From positions 64,455,040-64,519,039 of the forward strand of contig OX578138.1 in the NCBI GenBank assembly GCA_951213105.1: a DNA stretch of 64,000 nt. The letters are read 5' to 3'. This document shows, one piece after another, positions 25,468 to 36,781 of this stretch. The notes under the pieces are model-generated. The model made no database searches and was not told the origin of the DNA. It saw only the letters and a list, made by a program, of their open reading frames with translations. The position numbers and the translations under genes are program-made. Source of the stretch: Amaurobius ferox. Lineage: Eukaryota; Arthropoda; Arachnida; Araneae; Amaurobiidae. Each line of letters starts with the position of its first letter. The stretch's first letter is position 1.

Positions 25468-25578
25468 CCGGGAGCGAGGGGTCACAATCCCCCTCAGCCA
25501 TTTATGCTTTCCCATTGGCTTGATTCCCATTTTTTCCTTCGTATTTTTATTTGCTATATATATATATATATATATATA
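25433..25578. repeat. (TA)n array split by an 88-bp insert
   Basis: (TA)17 at 25433-25466 and (TA)12 at 25555-25578 flank a non-TA insert. The array appears to have been one microsatellite interrupted by insertion. Confidence 0.8.
25467..25554 (+). mobile_element. Short retroelement relic inside a (TA)n array
   Basis: This 88-bp insert starts CCGGGAGCGAGGGGTCACAA and ends in a T-rich run before (TA)n. On the opposite strand near 55655-55740, next to another (TA)n array and downstream of the reverse transcriptase fragment, a sequence of the same layout occurs: CGGGAAAGGGGTGTCGCAAT, CC..CC, CCATT, TTATG, TCCC, a T/C-rich end, then (TA)n. Conceptual translation of both in the matching frame begins RERGV. 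The relation is read by eye and is moderate in identity. Confidence 0.5.
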
Positions 25579-27118
25579 CATACTTATATACTAAAAGCCT
25601 TCCTATTGAAAACAGATGGGACTTTATTAACACTAACAACACCTAAATATAATTTTCAAAACAATATGGTATTTTCCAGCTTTTTATCCATAGGAGTTTT
25701 ATTTCTATCTCATTACTCCTTGATTGTGCCCATTTAATTTAATTTTCTTTCTTCTGATGTCATAAGAGTAGGGATAGACCTATATATAAATTTCAAAAAT
25801 ATATTCATAACAATTCTTGAGAGAAGAACATAGATAAGTGCTAAGTTCATACAGAACCTGTATATTATGGTCACTTACAGGGACTCAAAAAGTGGTCATT
25901 TAGACAGGTGATTGGAGACTGCAGACATGAAGCATATACTTATTACTGTGTCTGTTTAAACAGATGCGACCCTTCTGAATATATAAAAAATGTTTACATT
26001 AATTTAATAATTTGCAAAATTGATCTACTGTACAGCGAAACGTCTAGTCACACAATTCTTGGACAATTATTGAAAGTCCATGTATAATAAATGGTTCACT
26101 GTATACTTCTATATAGACAACAAACGTTTATTTTTTATATAATACTTTTAAATATTAAAAAAAAATCAATTATTTCTTGAAATGCAAAAAAATTGACTGC
26201 GAATAAATACACTACCAATTATTCCATAAAAAATTATTGATTATCAAAAAATTATTATACTTGGAGAAATAATATTATGAAAATTTTGAATAGTTTGTGT
26301 TGATTGTTTTATGAATTATAAAATATCTATCTAGTTCTGTTTTTTAATGTATAATGTATCTACACATAAAAGTTTCATAATGATATGTACATTTGTTCCT
26401 GTGTTATCAAGTTCACACTTCACATACACACACAGACATCTTTCAAAAATATGAAATGTGTTTAGGAGGTATTAGAACATGCTTTATGGCAAAATCTAGA
26501 ATTTCAAAATTTTCAGGAAACTACTTTCTGGATAGTATGCAATGTGTACATCCCAATAACTTAACTGGACAAATTTTTGAAAATCTGCAAAACTGTCCTA
26601 TGTGAATATATAATTTAATTATAATGAAATTATGTGAATAGCACTATAATGGATTTTTAAATGATCCAAATTTTACACACAATGCCTGATCACTGAACAC
26701 AGATGTTAAGCACTGAGCAGTCTTAAAATTAGAAGCATATACTTGCTTATTAGCACTATACATAATGGTAAGTTTTTCTATACTCAAAATAATTGGCCTT
26801 TAACACAAGGACTTTCTGAATACAGGTTGTTTCTTAAACAAATTTTACCGTAATTATTCTACAATTCATTTGTAAAAATTTCCAGACTGCAATTGCTCCT
26901 GTAGAATTTATTATATTATTCATCTATATTGCCATTGTCCAACTAAGCCACCAAGCTATATTCTTCTGTCAAAATTCTTACATAGGTCATCAGGGTGGCC
27001 ACTCAACCTGGAAACCGGGAGAACCGGGAAAAGTCAGGGAATTTTAGAATGGTCAGGGAAAACCGGGAAAAGTCAGGGAATTTTGTGAAAATTCTGGAAT
27101 TTTTTTTTTTTTTTACTA

Positions 27119-27291
27119 GTTGTCCATATAAAAACAGAACTGCGCAGTTTGTACGCCATTTTCGAAAAATTTCGCCAAGTATTACGCTGTACTCGTAACC
27201 GCTAAATAAAGGTTGCCATGTGTCCATTTAATTCCGTATAAAAGCAAAAATGCGGAGTTTGTGCGCCATTTTGGACAAATGTCGCCAAGTA
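27119..27291. repeat. Direct repeat within the outer element
   Basis: Two diverged copies of about 60-80 bp, each running (TTG/GTG)TCCAT-TA, ATAAAA-CA, TGCG(C/G)AGTTTGTGCGCCATTTT-like sequence and ending TCGCCAAGTA. The second copy abuts the inner nested element. Confidence 0.6.
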
Positions 27292-28447
27292 CAGAGATGC
27301 CAACTTTTACGGATTTTCCGTAGTTTGTACGGATTTTTACTTTATCTTACGGTTTTACGGACATTACTCCCAAAACTACGGAAAATCCCGTGAAATCCAT
27401 GCATCCTACCATTCAGTTCATATTCCCTGCTGTGCTGAGAGTTCAAAATTATCAGTTTGCATCCATTTTCTTCTTCTAATGATTTCATATCAGAACAAAA
27501 GACCTAATTTATTTTTATAGTTCCCGTAAAAATAAAGAAATATTTTACTAAACAAATTATATTTCGCTTAAATTATAGGCTAGCGCAATTCAGTCCTTTT
27601 TGGGCTTTGCGGAGTACAAAATTGTCTTTTTCCATCCATCTCCATCCCCTTATTATTGCACGTTAACTTGACTAAACTAGCTTATTTTCATATTTTGGTT
27701 GATTATAAAGGCTAATTTTTTAATTATTTTCACATAAATAGTACGATCGCAAAATTCAGTTTTTTTTTTTTTTTTTTGCGGGCGTTGCCGAGAGTACGCA
27801 ATTATCCTTTTCCATCGATCTCCATCTCCCTATTGTAGCACATTAACTTGACTAAACTAGTTTCTTTTCATATTTTGGTTGATTATACAAGCTAATTTTT
27901 TAATTATTTTCACATAAATAGTACGATCGTGAAATTCAGTTTTTTTTTTTTTTTCGCGGACGTTGCAATGCGAGTACGCAATTATCCTTTTCCATCGATC
28001 ACCATCTCCCTATTTTTGTACATTAATTTAACTAAACTAACATATTTTCATATTTTGGTTGATTATAAAGTCTAATATTTTAATTATTTTCATATAACTA
28101 ATACGATCGTGAAATTCAGCCCCCCTCCCCCTCGGGCGTTGCCGAGAGTACGAAATTATCCTTTTCCATTGATCTCCATCTCCCTATTGTTGTACATTAA
28201 CATGACTAAACTAACTTATTTTCATATTTTGGTTAATTATAAAGGTTAATTTCCTAATTATTTTCACATAAGTGCCATTCAGTTGTAATTAACTCAGTTA
28301 AGTTAGCAAAACTACATTTTGAACTTATTCTAAGGTTTTAAAATATATATTGTCAATATATGTAAAATCTTACTGATGGTCAATGCGGTTTTACTGAAAA
28401 CTCCTGATTTTTCTACCAATCACCCCTTGCAGAGATTGGCATCTCTG
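27292..28447. mobile_element. Nested TIR element bounded by CAGAGATGCCAA
   Basis: Left end CAGAGATGCCAA, right end TTGGCATCTCTG, flanked by TA on both sides (27290-27291, 28448-28449). The interior is non-coding and largely made of a 180-bp minisatellite (27587-28268). It inserted into the element spanning 26991-28958, so it is the younger of the two. Confidence 0.7.
27587..28268. repeat. Minisatellite, about four 180-bp units
   Basis: Units start AAATTCAG at about 27587, 27752, 27932 and 28112. Each has a homopolymer-rich spacer, GCGGGCGTTGC-like sequence, GAGTACGCAATTATCC, TCCATC-ATCTCCATCTCCCTA, a CATTAACTTGACTAAACTA block and ATATTTTGGTTGATTATA, ending TACGATCG. The T run in two units is replaced by C/T-rich sequence in the fourth. 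Confidence 0.85.
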
Positions 28448-29670
28448 TATATTATATACATTTTACTATATTTTTTTCTATTTTAATGGCATTCATTCGA
28501 CATTGCTGGATTGACATTTATTCAATGGCTGTGGCTTGTTGTAGTATAGTTATGCATATCTTTAATGATCTCTGTCATTGTGAGTAATTTGCAATGCCCA
28601 TATTTATAGACATCAGTTTAGACTATTTCTTTTTATTGTCTTCAATGAAAACCATTAAATTCTTTTAAATATTTCAGTAGTCTAATTTTACTGCATTTAC
28701 ATGAATTTTTTATTAAAAATGTCAAAATTTATTTGTAAAAACAAAAAAAATATGTGTATTTTTTTCTCCTGATTTAATATAACTTTTTTGGATAGTGGAG
28801 TTAAATTGTTAAGATTTTTTAATCAAATTTGTAACTAAATAGGGACGTGCGTGCGTACGTTTTATGTTAAAATTACTGGTCTGGAATTTCTTTTCAAATC
28901 ACCTGGAAAACCTGGAAAAGTCAGGGAATTTCAATATTTCCAAAGAGTGGCCACCCTGGTCATTGAAAATAATATGACTAAAAGTATATCTTTTGTAAGT
29001 GTGACACATATTTTTATAGGGCTATATGTTTACTTAGGAATAAGTGTCAACAATTGTTTATTTTTGGAGTAGATTTATATGTAAAACATATTTTATTTAA
29101 GGGTTTGTGGGTCAAAAAATTTGTATCACAGACTAAATACAGACGGCATGTCACTAGTTAGACAGTTATAATTTATATGATTATGATTAAAAAGTAATTT
29201 TTTAGAACAACCAGTTAACCGACTTACACTCTAAGCATCAAATGTTCCAAGTTCAAAATTCTGAGTATGCTTATTTGTATTTCATTTTCAATTAATCAGG
29301 TTTTTGTCACTGTTATAGCATGAATTATATTTTCAACCTTGGAAATATATAGTTGATTCTTTGTGCACTTATGATTTTGTCAAATTATCATGTACAAAAA
29401 AAGTCAATAATAGTTGTTAACTGCGCTAAATTAGCAATGGTATAACAAAGTGATTATATATATATTTATTCTGAAATTTTTAACTATTAACCAATTGTTT
29501 CAAATCTATTATATTACTTTTTAAGATTTTATTTCATTCTGTTTGTTTTTACTAACAATTCTTACCCTGCCTTACTGTATACTGTAACTTTTAATAATGG
29601 TATGCCTTAAAAATGTTCTTGTAATGTAATGAGTTAAATATTTTGCCTAATAATCTGAAATAAAACTAGT

Positions 29671-29701
29671 TTCAACCACCCCCCCCCCCAAAAAAAAAAA
29701 C
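29671..29701. repeat. Homopolymer C/A run
   Basis: About ten C followed by eleven A; a longer A run follows at 29849-29869. Confidence 0.8.
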
Positions 29702-30376
29702 AGTTACCCAACAGATATCTACAAATTTTATGATATACGAAATATATTTAGATAAAAATTTTATTATACTAATATAACCAAGATCATTGTATTTATTTAC
29801 ATTAATTATTAATTATTACCAAAATGAAAACAGATCTGCTGAAATTAAAAAAAAAAAAAAAAAAAAAAACCCCTTATATAACTGAAAACTAAGATTCATG
29901 CTTATGCATCCCAAGACTTTTATTTTATTTTATAGTGCAAATTAGCATTTATTGTTATGATCTGAGATATTTGACAGTTGCAATTACATAAAGCAAAATG
30001 CTTTTCAGCAATTTGATCATATAATGCTATTTGAAAATCTACTAAAGCACCAAATTTTGATCCCATCATTATTGTGTATATGTTGAATTTGACATTTTTT
30101 GGAAAATTGTTGCATAACTTTCTTATACTTCCTTTAAAAAAGCAGGCATAAAACAATTAGGTGACTACAATTATTTCGAGTGCATTTTGCACTCCTTTCC
30201 TCAGCTCCAAAACAGTGTGCTCTCTTAACAATCGACAAAACCGACTGCTATAACAATTAGTTCTCAGCTGTTGTTGGCAGTTGATTCTTAGTGGTTATTA
30301 AGAATGCACACTGCTTTTAACTCGAAGAAGAGAGCTCAAAACGTCCTCAAAACAATTGTAGTTACATAATTGTCTT

Positions 30377-30764
30377 GGGCCAACGGCCGTACCGTGCTGA
30401 AAACACCGGTTCTCGTTAGATCACCGAAGTGAAGCAGCATCGGGCGCGGTTAGTACTTGGTGGGTGACCACCTCGGAACGCTGTGTGCTGTTGGCCATCT
30501 CGGGTGCGGTATCCCCGTGGTTTGCGCGCTAGATTTGCACGCTGCCACAAATGCCGCCGTGTTCATGCGGAGTACGATCACGTTAAACATGTGGGTCCGT
30601 AAGTCCTTCCGAGAGGTTGGTGGTAGGGGAAGGAGGGTACGGTCCCTGTGGATGCCTCCCCCACTGGGTTCCGGTCTAAATTGGGTGGCACTTCCCGGCC
30701 GTCCATACAGTTACCTTACACCTTTCTGGTAGGTCGGACGGTCTGGGTCTCAACAACAACAACA
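30377..30764 (+). mobile_element. SINE with 5S rRNA head, tRNA relic, shared body and CAA tail
   Basis: Flanked by a 13-bp target duplication ACATAATTGTCTT (30364-30376 and 30765-30777). The first ~118 bp are a 5S rRNA copy: GCCAACGGCCGTACCGTGCT, ACACCGGTTCTCGTTAGATC, ACCGAAGTGAAGCAGCATCG, GGTTAGTACTTGGTGGGTGA and a closing CTGTTGGC, including the A-box and C-box promoter parts of 5S genes. Next comes a decayed tRNA-like stretch (GGTGCGGTATCCCCGTGGTT, GCGCGCTAGATTTGCAC), then the same ~200-bp body found in the tRNA-headed SINEs at 44104 and 60627, and a (CAA)n tail. It is thus a SINE3-type chimera transcribed by RNA polymerase III if intact; mobilisation would need a LINE not seen here. Confidence 0.88.
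30380..30497 (+). pseudogene. 5S rRNA-derived SINE head
   Basis: About 118 nt collinear with a whole eukaryotic 5S rRNA, from GCCAACGGCC to GTGCTGTTGGC. It is flanked by SINE body sequence rather than by a 5S spacer and lies inside a target-site duplication, so it is a retroposed head and not a 5S gene. Confidence 0.85.
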
Positions 30765-33461
30765 ACATAATTGTCTTATGCCTGCTTTCTTCAAGGAAGT
30801 ATTAGAAAATTATATTCTCACAAGCAGCAGTATCATTTATTATGAAAAATTATTTGTTCAGTCCATTTGGCCACAGTGAGCTAGCTAGCTAGCTGTATTT
30901 GTAAATCGTGAAAGAAGTCAATCATTTCAGATTGCAGCAAAGAAAGCAAGTATTATTCATAAATATAAGATTAAAAATCTGTTTCATTCCTTTGGTACAA
31001 AATAGGAGTTCAAAGTCGTCGTGTTTCTAGCAAGTTGTATAACTTCTAATTTTAATTGATATTGAAAATTAGACTTGATAATGAAATGCATTAGTGTGGC
31101 AATTTACTCCAGTCCTTGAATTTGTCTTTTATAAAGTATGTGAAAAAAAATATATATACTGTGGTGATTGAAATTGATGGATGTTTGAATATTTATAACA
31201 ATTTTCTATTTTATATCATTCAAAATATATAAGATTTATATGTAATTTTCTACGAATTTTCTCCACAAATATCTCTGCTCAATATATCACATCACATCAT
31301 TGCCTTGAAAGAGTACAGCCTTCTAAAAAAAAAAAATTCAATTTTTTTTTCCTTTTTTTTTTTTGAGAATTTAACAAGTATGCACAGTGCGTTTGATTGT
31401 GTTGCTGTGCCAAAAAGTTATTTCACCTGGAGAATTTATTAAATTTAAAATTTTTTTTGAAATATATTGCTGTTGTATTGAGTGTATGTGAGTGATTTTA
31501 TTCAATATATATTTTGTGTGTTTCTCTAAAATTCTTTCTCTCACACCATTTAGATGTTCATGCTATTCAAGTCAATTTTTCCAGTGCTTACTATTATGCT
31601 TCTCTTAGAAAAAGCTAGTCATAGTTTTATAATGATTTGTTCAGTTGAAAATAATTTTTTTATGTCCAATTTGTTATTATAACAGAATAATCAAAATTGT
31701 TGAACTAATTTGTAGAAATTACAACAGCTTAAGAATCAAAGATTTACATTCCAAAGTGCCAAATTATTGAGTGAAAAATGAATTATTATTTTATTGCTTG
31801 TTGAATATAGAATAGTTTTGTTAATATTTGGCTATAAAATAATCTATGTTGAAATTATTTTGTACATCATATGTTCATAATTTGAATTGCTGTCTGACCA
31901 AAATTGAGTCCCTTGATATTTGTTAGTTTATTACTATTGAATCTAAAAGAAAACACACATGGTTTTATTTTGAGACAAATTATCAAAATAGTGTAATTTG
32001 TCTCAAAATAAAACAAGATAAATAATAATGTAGAGGGTACCTAAACCTCTAAAACCCTGGCCCGACTTCCCCCTACCCACTTTAGGTGAGCATAAATTTC
32101 AAAGCATATCGGCTCAAGAAATTTTTTTATATCTGCATATAAAATTAGTATTTTCCCCAAAATTGTCTGGCAACTGGGCCATGGTTAGAGATTGGTGGCT
32201 ATTTTCAACTTTCTATTGTGGACTATTTTTGTAGCTAGTGTATTCAATTCATCAACCCATACACAAATTAACTGGGCGAAAGCCTATAGGAAAAACATTT
32301 TTGTTTGAAATCACATGTAGTTTCATTTGAAAAGCTGCAAAGTTATGTGTTTGTAATAAAACTTCAAATATTTTCCCAATTGATTTTAATCGCTATTTGT
32401 TGAAAAGGCTTTAGTCGAGTATTTTTCTTCTGAAAAGGAGTTGTGAGTGTATCTAGAACCAATTTTCCACCACTCATGTGCTCACTCATAGTGGAAGATC
32501 AGTCTTCTTGACTAATTCCAGTGTCCCTTTCAAATGCATTAAATTAAAGACTAGGTAAGCTCAAAGGTCCATGAAAAATAAAATGTATCTGCATGTGTAT
32601 GAATGTTGAAACAAAATTTGCTGTAAACTTTCAGTGTGCATGATAACCTGAAAACTAATAATTTTAAAGATTGTTAAAATAAATATTTAATTGCATGTTA
32701 CAGATTCTAAATGAAATGTGAGAAAATAATTGCACTATAATTGTAAATGCAGTAGTAAAGAGTGAGATGTGTATTTTGTGTACTACTTAAAACTTTTTTG
32801 AAGAATTAGCTAATAATTATAAAGGTATCTACACACAGTGTACATCTACATTCTATAGCTATGGATAAACCTGTAACTCACTATGAAACAAAGGTGATAT
32901 TGTTAATTATAATATTGACTATAACAAGACATTTTCCCCAGTAGTAAAAAGTTCATTCATTTTACTTCCTTGTATTTTCTCTACAATATATTGTTCTTCG
33001 CTGCTGTTGAATGAAGTTTTAGGTATTATGTTTTCCTGTTGAAAGGCCTGTTTGAGATCATAATAGACTTTTCTGTGTTTTATTGCTTTTTATTAACATC
33101 ATTCACATGTCTCTAAAATTGACATTTAATACAAATTGATTAAGACACACATTGACAATTTTTCTTGGCCCCAATTTGAACCAAGAAAGATCGGAGGGCC
33201 TCATGAAAGTTTTGTAAATCAAAAATCAGGAGTTGAAAAAGAGATACAAGTAAAGGGTTCAGTTACTACTAGTATAATCACCTAAAGTAAATGTCAAAGT
33301 TTATTTATATATTTTAGTATCTTTAACAAATTATGTACTTGAAACAATTGCTCTTGCAATACTTTCAAATCGACATGTTTAAAAGTTTTGTTGAAAAGCA
33401 GTATGTACTATAATTTGGGGAGGTGTGCAATTCAGACAGATGTCAAATAGGAGAAAATTGA

Positions 33462-33876
33462 GTAACATAATTATGCATAAATGAAGATACAAAACAGCAT
33501 GCAGCTGTTTTAAAGATATATTGAATCCCATTAGGGAAACCAGAGGGGTATTCCAAAAGGTGAAATGAGCACTTATCTCATCTTGTTAAATTGTTCTTTT
33601 TATTCTGTTTTAAATCTATGTTTTCAGATTGATTAAACTGTTCTTTTGTTCTGTTTTCTGACTGGATGGGTCTTTCTGGTAGACTCTGAATCTTCCCTTA
33701 GTTTGCTGTTTTTTAATTGGGCTCTGAATCAATTGTCTTTATATATACCAGCTGGTTCATCTTTTTTTGCTTCATATTTGTTAATCTTTTTTATCATTGA
33801 CAAAGGGCTGTAGTGTATCTTCAAAACAGCTGTATTTGCATTATATCTTAATTTGCATGGAATTATGTTGTTATTT
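33462..33876. mobile_element. Decayed long inverted-repeat element
   Basis: Left arm about 33462-33535, right arm about 33800-33876. In arm orientation both show (T/C)AACATAATT, ATGCA-AA, AAGATA, CAGCTGTTTT(A/G)AAGATA and a CCC end. The spacer of about 270 bp is T-rich and non-coding. The right arm reads outward TTGACAAAGGGCTGTAGTGT then ATCTTCAAAACAGCTGTATT, recognisably a decayed form of the motif at 63107-63160 (CTGACGAAGGGGAT...ATCCTCGAAACAGCTGTAT). Confidence 0.6.
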
Positions 33877-34327
33877 TTTCTTATTCATAGCAGTGTTTTT
33901 ACTTTTTGAGTTATCAAGTAATCTAGTTTATAACATGCTATAATAAAATTTCTGATTTTTTTAAATTTGTTATTTTTATGTGTACTGATATGACGGGGAA
34001 AAAAGGGTTGTGGACCACTAAAGGTGTATATGTCTATGCAGTACCTTAGAATCATGCCCAAATTTTGGTACTGTAAATAAATGTAGTTAACATAGATTTT
34101 CCAGATCCTATTGCTTTATTTCCTTGGCTATACCAATTTTAAGGACTCTCTTGATTTATATTGCTTAATTTTTTTTTTCATGTGACTAAGTTTTACTTTA
34201 TACTACATTTTTATTGCCAGTCTCAGTTGATGTAGCTTAAGTAGTGTTCTCAGTGATGTAATTTGCATTGTTTATCCAAACACAAGTATTGTCATAATAT
34301 AATCTTAATAATAGTGTATTTTAATTT

Positions 34328-34329
<2 letters not shown>

Positions 34330-34359
<30 letters not shown>
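34330..34359. repeat. (AT)n microsatellite
   Basis: Fourteen to fifteen AT dinucleotides. Confidence 0.9.
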
Positions 34360-34363
<4 letters not shown>

Positions 34364-36696
34364 TATCCTGTCTTTCATATACCTATTTAAAATTTATTTT
34401 ATTTGCAATACTGAAGATTATTGTATGTCATGCTTTAAAAGGACCAAAAGTTACTTTGAGTAAAATGACATTGCTGATGCATTTGATTTTTTTTTTTATC
34501 TGTTAAAATAGTATAATTCATATATACGTAATTGACAGCTGATGATTATTACTTAGTATCCCTCAAACTGATTTTATTAAAAGTTTGTGAAATCTTTGGA
34601 AATTTATGAAGAAATTTTAAAAGTTCTTTATACATTTCCACAATGATTATGTTAATATTCCATAAAGTTATAATTTGCAACATTACAAAATAAACATAAA
34701 AATAATGAATGAGACATGTTTTAAAATCATAAAATTAGAGGTTGCACAGAAAGCACATATGTTTTCCATACTATGGATATTAGGCAAATTTAGACTAAAA
34801 TAATTTTTGAATTTAATTTAAATAAAATGCTATTGAATTGATAAATGATGGGATGCATGTTCTGTGCTTAATAAACTAGAAATTTTGGCGGAACATGCAT
34901 TGAATTGTATCTTCAATGTTAGCAATAAAAGTTTGTGAAATTGCTTGTGCCACCCCCCACCCGTTTTTTTTAAACCAAAGGCATTCACAACTTTATATTC
35001 TTTCTTATAATGCAATACACATTTTATTTGTTTCTATTTTGCAAATTGCATGTTATAAAATTGCTAGAATTTTTTTTGTAGTGTACTTAATTTTTGAATT
35101 ACATTTCAAATTTGATTGTTTTTGCAATTAATTATTTATTTAGAATAAATAAATATTGTCAAATTAAAGGTTACAAATGAAACTGCACTTGGAATATTTT
35201 TTATTGCTTTTGTTAAGTTTGTGTGTTTATTTTCTTTATTTTATATATATATTAGATAAAAGGTATTTTCAGAAAAGTATAAAATAACTTAATTTGAACC
35301 AGTATTTTTTACAAAGTATTCTACTGTTTTTATGTTAGTATTTTATAATTAATCAGCATATGGTTAAAGTGTATTTTGCTATTGATGTTTCCTTCCGCCA
35401 AGATACTTTGTGTATGATCTATTAGTTATGCATTTTCCTATTTGAAATAAATAAGAAAATGTACTCAATACCATTTAAGTGTTAATTTTTTTAATGTTTT
35501 ATATGAATTTATAAAATGTTGAATATTACAAAACTATTATATGTTAGTGTTGTAAGTAGCAAGTATGTTTTATTTGCATTTTTTGGTGTTATGCTAGCAT
35601 ACTTTCTAGTCAGTTCCTCTGCTGAATTCCATTCAATGTCTTGTGATTTATTAAAATTTTAATAATCATTATTGAATACTGTATAATTTGTTTATAGTCT
35701 AAAAATTGAAATTTGAAACAAATGCAACTGAATATCCAGAAAAAAAAGAGGGGGGTTCTGCATAAAGTAGCAGCTTGTTCAGTTATGGAATAGATAGTAT
35801 TGTTTCATATTGAAACCATTCTGTGTGTTCAAAACAAAAATTGTAAAAAAATAAATGGGTAGAATAAATTGTGTTGGTAAACTACCAATTTTACTGTGCA
35901 ATTCTGCAGTTGAAATAGCTAATATATGTGTTCGTATAACAATACATTAGCGAATAAAACAATGTGTTAATTAGTAATTCATATAGCCAACAGCCATGTG
36001 AGAGTGCATCCACTTCTCAACTGCATTATATAATTTCATAGTCTGCATACCTACTAAACTGCATTCCTTATTTTTCCTGACTGTCACTTCACGACTAAAT
36101 ATATGCTTTTCTACTGCATTTTATAATTGTATATATATATGCTGAATTCTGAATTGGCCTTGTTTTGCATTTATAAGAGCTGGTATGAATCTCAAGTACG
36201 AGAGAGCCTTGAGCATGTGTGGATTATCACAGTAGTTCAGAATATTATAGATCCCAGTCCAATGAGCCCTTATTATATACATATATACAGAGGGAGAGAG
36301 TGTGCAGAGATAAATTGAATTCATGAAATTCGCATGTTCCCTACTCAAATTCCAAATCATTTCTACACACACTCTCCACAAATGTGGAAAGCAAAAAATA
36401 ATCAAAGAAACATACAGGAGAGAAGACGCGGCTTAAAACTTCCAAGGCAGATAAGCACGGAAACACCAGCAGAAAAGTCGAACACAGGTAAATAACTGCA
36501 GCTCTTCGCTGAAAATGGGTTTGTTGCTTTTATGCATTTGCTTGAAAAATAAAAAAAATGCGAAGATATACAGAGAACTTTTTGCCAAGCTATAGAATTG
36601 TGCTAATCATATTTTTTTTGGATACGGCGAAATAAGTATTAGATAATCTTAAAATCATAGACATAAAATAACTAAAAAATTAATTGGGATTAAAGT

Positions 36697-36781
36697 GTGT
36701 ATGTGTGTATATATATATATATATATACATTTTAACTTTGGATTTACTAATTTATATTTATATATATATATATATATATAA
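36697..36781. repeat. (TG)n/(TA)n microsatellites
   Basis: GTGTGTATGTGTG followed by (TA)n at 36697-36729, and a second (TA)n run at 36756-36781. Confidence 0.85.

Larger units (their letters stand above)
26991..28958. mobile_element. TIR element bounded by CAGGGTGGCCAC
   Basis: Left end CAGGGTGGCCAC and right end its exact complement GTGGCCACCCTG. Just inside both, the phrase AAAGTCAGGGAATTT occurs (27027-27042 and twice more, and 28917-28931). GTCAT lies outside both ends and may be a 5-bp target duplication. No transposase remains. The termini resemble those of hAT elements, but an 8-bp duplication is not present, so class is uncertain. A second TIR element (27292-28447) is nested inside. 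Confidence 0.65.
30123..30800. mobile_element. Long inverted-repeat element, right arm split by a SINE
   Basis: Left arm from about 30123 to 30236 and right arm from about 30300, interrupted by a SINE at 30377-30764, then continuing to about 30800. In arm orientation both read ATACTTCC, AAAGCAGGCATAA-ACAATTA, (G)TAACTACAATT, then GAG-C and AAAAGCAGTGTGC. Arms are about 105 bp with a ~65-bp core. Neither arm is coding. Each contains an outward-facing stem-loop motif followed by (G)AAA, best preserved on the - strand at about 30184-30222: CTGAGGAAAG, GAGTGCA-AAA-TGCACTC, GAAAT. Confidence 0.7.

Noticed and set aside
30377..30500. A 5S rRNA gene
   Set aside because: The copy is followed directly by SINE body sequence and a CAA tail and lies within a 13-bp target duplication, so it is a SINE head.
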